From: Ferrovibrio sp035304305
GTDB lineage: Bacteria; Pseudomonadota; Alphaproteobacteria; Ferrovibrionales; Ferrovibrionaceae
DNA length: 64,000 nt
Reading direction: 5' to 3'
NCBI RefSeq assembly: GCF_035304305.1
Contig: NZ_DATGQG010000152.1
Coordinates: forward strand, 20,887-84,886
Below the pieces are notes generated by a model. It was not told the DNA's origin and ran no database searches. It saw only the letters and a program-made list of their open reading frames with translations. Positions 59,090-64,000 of this stretch are shown here, in pieces (positions within the stretch are counted from its first letter, which is position 1; each line of letters opens with the position of its first letter). The position numbers and the translations under genes were made by a program.

Positions 59090-59479
59090 ATGGATGAGAA
59101 AGAACGCTACGATGCCGGCATGACGGTGCGTCGCGCCGTGCTGGGTGATGCCCATGTCGATCGCTCCCTGACCCGCCGCAACGACTTCAATACGGAATTC
59201 CAGGCGCTGATCACGCGTTATGCCTGGGGCGAGATCTGGACCCGGCCGGGGCTGGAACGCAAGACGCGCAGCTGCATGACACTGGCGATGATGATCGCAC
59301 TGAACCGCGCCGACGAATTCAAGCTGCATGTCCGTGCCGCCTTCAACATCGGTCTGACCCGTGACGACATCAAGGAAGTGATCCTGCAGGCGGCCGTTTA
59401 TTGCGGCGTGCCCGCCGGGAACAGCGCGATGCACTGGGCCGAAGAGGTTTTCGCCCAGATGGAACAGGACAAGGCATAG
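59090..59479 (+). CDS. pcaC: 4-carboxymuconolactone decarboxylase
   Basis: A 129-residue AhpD-like-fold decarboxylase. GMTVRRAVLGDAHVDRSLTRRNDFNTEFQ and the C-terminal EVILQAAVYCGVPAGNSAMHWAEEVF are conserved PcaC segments. It forms the enol-lactone used by PcaD. It is the last gene of the operon, 12 bases after pcaD and just before a bidirectional hairpin. Confidence 0.95.
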   Translation: MDEKERYDAGMTVRRAVLGDAHVDRSLTRRNDFNTEFQALITRYAWGEIWTRPGLERKTRSCMTLAMMIALNRADEFKLHVRAAFNIGLTRDDIKEVILQAAVYCGVPAGNSAMHWAEEVFAQMEQDKA

Positions 59480-59481
59480 AA

Positions 59482-59505
59482 AAACGGCGCCCGAAGGCGC
59501 CGTTT
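59482..59505. terminator. Bidirectional terminator between pcaC and the helicase gene
   Basis: AAACGGCGCC (59482-59491) and GGCGCCGTTT (59496-59505) form a 10-bp stem with tetraloop CGAA. The A/T ends provide short U-runs in both directions, suiting the converging pca operon and DEAD-box gene. Confidence 0.82.
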
Positions 59506-59524
59506 CCGTCCATAATCCCGATGC

Positions 59525-60895
59525 TCAGCCGGCCTGGGCCTGACTGCGACCAGGATTGCCATAGCTGTGGTTCTGGCCCTGCCGCTGGTTGCGCGGCTTG
59601 CCGAAGCGGCGGTTGCCCGGCTTGCCGTTGCGGGCCTGCTGCGGCTGGCCGTTGCGGTGGCCATCGCCGCGCTGTCCCTCGCTGCGCTGGCCGCGATGAT
59701 GGTTCTGCGGCTCGCGCGGCGGCCGCACATCCTTGGGTTCGGCGGCACTGGCCGTCGCAAGGGCGGCGTCGCCGCGGCGATCGATGGCGGGAATGCGCTG
59801 CCGGGTGGTGCGCTCGATGTCGCGCAGATAAGGCCGCTCATCCTGCGCGCAGAGCGAGATCGCCTGGCCGGCCGCGCCCGCGCGGGCCGTGCGGCCGATG
59901 CGATGCACGTAGCTTTCCGGCACATTCGGCAGCTCGAAGTTGATCACATGGCTCACGCCGGTGACGTCGATGCCGCGGGCGGCAATGTCGGTGGCGACGA
60001 GTACGCGGATGCGACCCGACTTGAAATCGGCCAGCGCGCGCTCGCGCTGGTTCTGCGACTTGTTGCCATGGATTGCATTGGCCGGCACACCGCCGCCGGT
60101 GAGGTGCCTCGCCACGCGGTCGGCGCCGTGCTTGGTGCGGGTGAAGACGAGCGCCCGGGTGATGGCGGGGTCCTTCATGATCTCGGCCAGCAGCGCGCGC
60201 TTGCGCTCGGTCTCAACGAAGATGATCTGCTGCTCGACCCGCTCGGCCGTGGTCGCCACCGGAGTGACTTCCACCTTGATCGGGTCCTTCAGGAAGCCCG
60301 CCGCCAGCTGGGCGATGTTCTGCGGCATGGTGGCCGAGAAGAAGAGACTCTGGCGCTGCTTCGGCAGCAGGGCGGCAATGCGCTTTACTGCCGGCATGAA
60401 GCCCATGTCGAGCATCTGGTCGGCTTCGTCGAATACCACGACCTCGACCCGGTCGAGGCGCAGCGTGTTCTGCTGCAGATGGTCGATCAGGCGACCCGGC
60501 GTGGCAACCAGGATGTCGACGCCGCGCGCCAGCATCTGGATCTGCGGATGCATGCCGACGCCGCCGAAGACGGTCGCCGTGGTCAGCTTCAGCTCTCGGC
60601 CGTAGGAGCGGAACTTGTCTGCGATCTGGCTGGCCAGTTCGCGTGTCGGGCTCAGTACCAGCACGCGGCAGGTCTTCGGCGCCGGTCGCCGGTTATTCTC
60701 GCCCAGCCGGTGCAGGATGGGCAGGGCGAAGGCGGCGGTCTTGCCGGTGCCGGTCTGTGCGATGCCGAGCAGGTCGCGGCCGGCAAGCACCGGGGGAATG
60801 GCCTGGCTCTGGATCGGCGTCGGCTGGGTGTATTTGCCGAGCGCGAGCGCGTTGAGCAGCGGCTGCGACAGGCCGAGGTCTTTGAAAGCAGTCAA
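59525..60895 (-). CDS. DEAD-box ATP-dependent RNA helicase (RhlE-like)
   Basis: A 456-residue RNA helicase. Motifs in order: Q motif (FKDLGLSQPLLNAL, PTPIQSQAIP), I AQTGTGKTAAFALP, Ia PTRELASQI, II VVFDEADQMLDMGF, III FFSATMP, V ATDIAARGID, VI HRIGRTARAG. A basic Asn/Gln/Gly/Arg-rich tail (about 85 residues) follows, as in RhlE-type helicases. The start is a TTG at 60895 with AAAGGA seven bases before it, giving MTAFKDLGL, the usual family beginning. It should unwind structured RNA during ribosome assembly, RNA decay or cold adaptation. Confidence 0.93.
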   Translation of the reverse strand: MTAFKDLGLSQPLLNALALGKYTQPTPIQSQAIPPVLAGRDLLGIAQTGTGKTAAFALPILHRLGENNRRPAPKTCRVLVLSPTRELASQIADKFRSYGRELKLTTATVFGGVGMHPQIQMLARGVDILVATPGRLIDHLQQNTLRLDRVEVVVFDEADQMLDMGFMPAVKRIAALLPKQRQSLFFSATMPQNIAQLAAGFLKDPIKVEVTPVATTAERVEQQIIFVETERKRALLAEIMKDPAITRALVFTRTKHGADRVARHLTGGGVPANAIHGNKSQNQRERALADFKSGRIRVLVATDIAARGIDVTGVSHVINFELPNVPESYVHRIGRTARAGAAGQAISLCAQDERPYLRDIERTTRQRIPAIDRRGDAALATASAAEPKDVRPPREPQNHHRGQRSEGQRGDGHRNGQPQQARNGKPGNRRFGKPRNQRQGQNHSYGNPGRSQAQAG

Positions 60896-61235
60896 AACTG
60901 AATCCTTTGGGATAAGCGAACGACGGCGCCAGGCGGATCGCCTGCAGCGCAACGGTCGGACGCGGGTCCGGAACAAACGTCCCCGCGTGACCTGGGTCGT
61001 GAATGAGAAAGCGAAGGCGTCCGGCAGGACGGAACGGCATTAGCGTTCCGCTCACGCGGCCAGGACGCGAGAGGTCGCCGAAGCGACAGCGGCTATATGG
61101 GCGTCTTTGCCCCAAAGGTCAAGCGGTATGACGGTAACCTGGCCAGAAACCGCAAAGTTCGGCCGGATTGCTCATCAGGACCTGCGGCGATCGACCTCCG
61201 AGGCGCCCGGTCATGCGGGTGTACATGCCGGCCGC
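60896..61235. other. 340-base intergenic region with helicase promoter and leader
   Basis: No gene is visible between the helicase start and the stop of the enolase-superfamily gene. On the minus strand TTGACC (61122-61117) and CATATA (61099-61094), 17 bases apart, form a good promoter. This leaves a leader of about 190 bases. The leader contains a 7-bp hairpin, CGGAACG / CGTTCCG (61030-61050). Long structured leaders are common on cold-regulated helicase mRNAs. Confidence 0.55.
61094..61122 (-). promoter_or_regulatory. Sigma70-type promoter of the helicase gene
   Basis: Minus-strand TTGACC and CATATA with a 17-base spacer; the predicted start near 61087 gives a leader of about 190 bases. 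Confidence 0.6.
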
Positions 61236-62321
61236 CTAGGCGACGCGGTAGCGGTCGATCGCGGCGTGATCGGGTTCGAAGCCGATACCCGGTGCGTCGG
61301 GAACCCTGATCCAGCCATCTTTCGGCAGCGGGATGTTGCGGCCGGAAAAAGCCTCCGGCGCGACATGGAGGACCTCGAACAGACCGATGTCATCGAGATG
61401 TGCCGCCAGCTGGAGTGTCGCCCAGTAGCCGGGACCGAAATAGGGCGAATGCGGCATGAGGGTTTTCCCGGCAGTGCGGGCGAGGCGCGCCACCTTGAGA
61501 AATTCGCTGATGCCGCCGACCTTGGTGACGCTCGGCTGCGGGTAAGTCAGCGCCGGGATCAGACGTGCGAATTCCACTGCGGTGCAGGCATTCTCGCCGG
61601 CCGCAAGCGGCACGCCGAAACGGCCGAGCTGCTGCAGAGTTTCGTAACCCTCCGGCGGGAAGACCGGTTCCTCGACCCAGAAGAGGTCGAGCGCCTTCAG
61701 TCGCGGCAGGATCGCTTCGGCTTCCGGCACCGACCAGACGCAGTTCACATCGGTGGTCAGGCGGATGTTGCTGCCCACCGCCTCGCGGCCGGCGGCAATA
61801 TTCTCATGGGCAATCTCGTGTAGTTTCACGTCGGCGTAGCCCTCGGCCACGGCATGGGAGGCGACGGCCCTGATCGGTTCGGGTGCGCCATACCGGACCA
61901 GGCTGGCATAGGCCGGGATGCGGTCGCGATGGCGGCCGCCGAGATGGGCGGCCAGGCTCCTGCCGCTGCGCTTTGCGGCCAGATCCCAGAGCGCGATGTC
62001 GAGCCCGGACAGCGCGAAAAGGGTGACGCCGTAGCGTCCCCAGATATGCAGCTCCTTCTGCAGTGCCAGGCTGAAGGCCGGTATGTCCTCGACGGTCTGT
62101 CCCGCCACCAGCGGCGCGACCGTGTCGGTCAGCATGGCGCGGACGGAGGAGGCGCAGCTATAGGCGAAAGCCTCGCCCCAGCCGATGCTGCCGTCATCCG
62201 CGGTGACCCTGACGAGGACGGTGTCGAACTGCGTCCAGCCGCGAGGCTTGCGCCGCGGCCCCGCCCAGAGATCGCCGAACGGTATCTTGAGAGTGATCGC
62301 TTCGACATTCCGGATGCGCAT
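61236..62321 (-). CDS. Mandelate racemase/muconate lactonizing enzyme family protein
   Basis: A 361-residue enolase-superfamily enzyme. Metal ligands are expected in TTDVNCVWS (Asp), FWVEEPVF (Glu) and AAGENACTAVEF (Glu). YADVKLHEI holds the Lys of the first catalytic arm and LMPHSPYFGPG a His on the other side. This pattern suits the mandelate racemase subgroup acting on sugar acids or their lactones. Three bases separate it from the uronate dehydrogenase-like gene, so a sugar-acid dehydratase or galactarolactone/glucarolactone cycloisomerase is a reasonable guess; exact substrate unknown. Confidence 0.85.
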   Translation of the reverse strand: MRIRNVEAITLKIPFGDLWAGPRRKPRGWTQFDTVLVRVTADDGSIGWGEAFAYSCASSVRAMLTDTVAPLVAGQTVEDIPAFSLALQKELHIWGRYGVTLFALSGLDIALWDLAAKRSGRSLAAHLGGRHRDRIPAYASLVRYGAPEPIRAVASHAVAEGYADVKLHEIAHENIAAGREAVGSNIRLTTDVNCVWSVPEAEAILPRLKALDLFWVEEPVFPPEGYETLQQLGRFGVPLAAGENACTAVEFARLIPALTYPQPSVTKVGGISEFLKVARLARTAGKTLMPHSPYFGPGYWATLQLAAHLDDIGLFEVLHVAPEAFSGRNIPLPKDGWIRVPDAPGIGFEPDHAAIDRYRVA

Positions 62322-62324
62322 GGC

Positions 62325-63146
62325 TCAGGACAGTTTCTTCAGGGCAGCGAAATCGCCGTCGAATTCCTCGCTGCAGAACGGGCTGCCGCCCTGGAAATAG
62401 TCGCCGATCTCGTCCTTCGGCAGCTTCTTCTGCGCCTCCAGCGCCGCGGCGGCGAAATCCTCGGATCTGCCGGCCGGCCTGTAGCCGAGCTCCAGTGCGC
62501 GGGCATTGTCCCACCAGGCGCGCCGGTTGTCGGACATGCCGTAGACCACTTCGTAGACCAGATCCGGCTTCTCGAGTCCGATGCGGATCAACTGCACGAG
62601 ATCCTCCGGTTTCAGCCAGATCGCCAGCCGCCGCTCGTCCACCGGCTGGTCGCCAACATTCCCGATGCGGATGCTGAGGACACCGATGCCATGTTTGTGC
62701 GCGTAAAGCGCCCCGAGCCCTTCGCCGAACAGCTTGCTCAGGCCGTAGCGCGAATCGGGTTTCGGCACCGCCTCGACGCCGATCCTGGTCTTGCGCGGAT
62801 GGAAGCCCATGACATGGTTCGAGGAGGCAAACACGATCCGCTTCACGCCCTGGCGGCGGGCAGCCTCGAACAGGTTGTAGCAGCCGATGATGTTGGCATT
62901 GAGGATGGTTTCCCAGGGGCCTTCGACGGAATGGCCGCCCAGATGCACGATGCCGTCGATGCCGCTGCAGATGGCCTCGACGGCGGCCATATCGGTCAGA
63001 TCGGCGGCAACGAAGGTCTCGTTCGAATGCAGATCGGCAGGTTGCCGGATGTCGCTGAGAACAAGTTCGGGATAGATCGGCTGCAGCAGGACGCGCAGGC
63101 GGGTCCCGATTGCACCTGACGCACCGGTGAGCAGAACGCGTTTCAT
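62325..63146 (-). CDS. NAD-dependent epimerase/dehydratase, uronate dehydrogenase-like
   Basis: A 273-residue short-chain dehydrogenase. The NAD motif is VLLTGASGAIGTRL, the catalytic Ser and Tyr/Lys are in VFASSNHVMGF and SRYGLSKLFGEGL, and IVHLGGHSVEGPWE plus ADAPRRAWWDN-like NRRAWWDNARALELGY match uronate dehydrogenase. That enzyme oxidises D-galacturonate or D-glucuronate to the aldarolactone. The adjacent enolase-superfamily gene could act on the product. The pair lies downstream of a GntR regulator in the same direction. Confidence 0.85.
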   Translation of the reverse strand: MKRVLLTGASGAIGTRLRVLLQPIYPELVLSDIRQPADLHSNETFVAADLTDMAAVEAICSGIDGIVHLGGHSVEGPWETILNANIIGCYNLFEAARRQGVKRIVFASSNHVMGFHPRKTRIGVEAVPKPDSRYGLSKLFGEGLGALYAHKHGIGVLSIRIGNVGDQPVDERRLAIWLKPEDLVQLIRIGLEKPDLVYEVVYGMSDNRRAWWDNARALELGYRPAGRSEDFAAAALEAQKKLPKDEIGDYFQGGSPFCSEEFDGDFAALKKLS

Positions 63147-63215
63147 CGCCGGTCCTCCTGCTCCTGAGTATATCCGAGGAAAAGACCGGTCTGCTCCATG
63201 GCTGTTCTCCAGCGG

Positions 63216-63947
63216 TCAGGCGACGCCGCTTGGCTGCAGCGTCCGTTCCATCGCCCGGCGCAGGCGTTCGCGGCTGTTGCTCAGATGCAGCCGCATTGCC
63301 GAGCGGGCGGCATCGGATTCCTGGCGCGCAATGGCCTGATAGATGTCTTCATGCTCGCGGTTGACGCGCAGCAGGTATTCCGTCCGGTCATCGGCGAAAA
63401 GGCGGAAGGTCTGCACCCTGGTGCGCGGGATCATCAGCGCTCCGAGATAGTTGAACAGATGGATGAAATGCGGATTGCCGGTGGACTCCGCGATCAGCCT
63501 GTGAAAGTCGAGATCCGAGGCGACGGCGTCCTCGGAGGCGGCGATTGCCGCTTCCATGCGGTCCAGCGCCGCGCGCATCTCCCGGACATGTTCGGGGCAC
63601 CGCCGCTGGGCGGCGAGGGCCGCCGCCTCGGTTTCGAGCGCGATGCGCAGCTCAAGCACGCTGACGATCTCCTTGAGCAGGTCGAGGCTGCTCTCATCAA
63701 TGCGGAAGGGCTCGGCCGGAGCCTGCAGCACGAAAGCGCCCACCCCCTGTTGTGTGGTGACCAGGCCGGCGGCGCGCAGGGACGAGATCGCCTCGCGCAC
63801 CACGGTGCGGCTGACGTTGAATTTCCCGCTGAGTTCCTGCTCGCTCGGCAGCTTGCCGCCCGGCTTGATCCGGCCGGTCACGATCCACTCGGTGAGGGAT
63901 CTGATCAGCTGGGATGTCAGGGTTTCGCGTCGCTGCAGGGCCGTCAC
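63216..63947 (-). CDS. GntR/FadR-family transcriptional regulator
   Basis: A 243-residue FadR-subfamily regulator. The N-terminal wHTH has GGKLPSEQELSGKFNVSRTVVREAISSLRAAGLV, and the C-terminal all-helical FCD domain has LDFHRLIAESTGNPHFIHLFNYLG and HEDIYQAIARQESDAARSAMRLHL with conserved metal-binding Asp/His positions. The start is GTG at 63947 with a strong GGAGGA six bases upstream; the ATG at 63961 is out of frame. It probably represses the sugar-acid genes that follow and itself, as a matching palindrome lies upstream. Confidence 0.92.
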   Translation of the reverse strand: MTALQRRETLTSQLIRSLTEWIVTGRIKPGGKLPSEQELSGKFNVSRTVVREAISSLRAAGLVTTQQGVGAFVLQAPAEPFRIDESSLDLLKEIVSVLELRIALETEAAALAAQRRCPEHVREMRAALDRMEAAIAASEDAVASDLDFHRLIAESTGNPHFIHLFNYLGALMIPRTRVQTFRLFADDRTEYLLRVNREHEDIYQAIARQESDAARSAMRLHLSNSRERLRRAMERTLQPSGVA

Positions 63948-63986
63948 CGTGCGTCCTCCATGCAGTGTGATGTAGCAGGAGGCTAG

Positions 63987-63997
63987 TTGTATGACAA
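63987..63997. promoter_or_regulatory. FadR/GntR-type operator upstream of the gntR gene
   Basis: TTGTATGACAA is a palindrome (TTGT-ATG-ACAA) fitting the FadR-subfamily consensus of TNGT, three bases, ACNA. It lies 40 bases upstream of the gene's start codon, near the window edge. Confidence 0.65.
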
Positions 63998-64000
63998 GTT

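Overview
The window is GC-rich, densely coded chromosomal DNA from an alphaproteobacterium, most likely of the Rhodospirillales or a related order. This rests on gene families and arrangement: a bacterial gap-pgk-class I aldolase cluster, a Coq7-type quinone hydroxylase, a YjgN-like/M48 peptidase pair, a GGAAC/GTT (EcfG-type) general-stress promoter, and a pca operon with a TRAP transporter inside it. The genus cannot be fixed from the sequence. I see no prophage, insertion sequence, CRISPR array or rRNA operon; one tRNA-Leu(CAA) is present.

Region 1 (1-16.4 kb) is mostly housekeeping. It holds a truncated membrane protein and M48 peptidase, the glycolytic genes gap-pgk-fba (minus strand), a DUF2459 protein, a PagL-type lipid A deacylase, GluQ tRNA-modifying synthetase, an esterase, an HNH nuclease, a VOC protein, dsbB-coq7, csbD, a YqaA/DedA protein, tRNA-Leu, yjdM, a FecR-domain protein paired with a CHASE2 nucleotide cyclase, and a phosphomannomutase/phosphoglucomutase. 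An array of alternating 10- and 11-bp repeats lies between the pagL terminator and gluQ.

Region 2 (16.9-39.5 kb) is an exopolysaccharide locus. A lipoprotein, response regulator and histidine kinase precede genes for GDP-mannose (cpsB), UDP-galactose (galE) and, on the opposite strand, GDP-fucose (gmd, fcl). Further genes encode an outer-membrane barrel, a Wza-type exporter, a BY-kinase, a two-module glycosyltransferase fusion, a WcaJ-type initiating transferase, three further glycosyltransferases, a Wzy-like polymerase and a Tat-exported beta-helix protein. A mannose/galactose/fucose-containing Wzx/Wzy-type polymer is the simplest reading, but no Wzx flippase is present. A shared 13-bp motif lies upstream of four of the transcription units.

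Region 3 (39.7-44.4 kb) is the three-gene N-acetylglutaminylglutamine amide (NAGGN) osmoprotectant operon.

Region 4 (44.5-59.5 kb) is aromatic catabolism. A FAH-family enzyme, an MFS transporter, an enoyl-CoA hydratase, a feruloyl-CoA synthase-like ligase, a thiolase, a MarR regulator and a 4-hydroxybenzoyl-CoA-type thioesterase together look like a CoA-dependent beta-oxidative route for hydroxycinnamates. Three similar palindromes precede its transcripts. An IclR/PcaR-type regulator and the operon pcaHG-TRAP(PQM)-pcaBDC follow, taking protocatechuate to beta-ketoadipate; pcaIJ is not in the window.

Region 5 (59.5-64 kb) holds a DEAD-box helicase, then an enolase-superfamily enzyme, a uronate dehydrogenase-like protein and a GntR/FadR regulator with its own candidate operator, probably a sugar-acid module.
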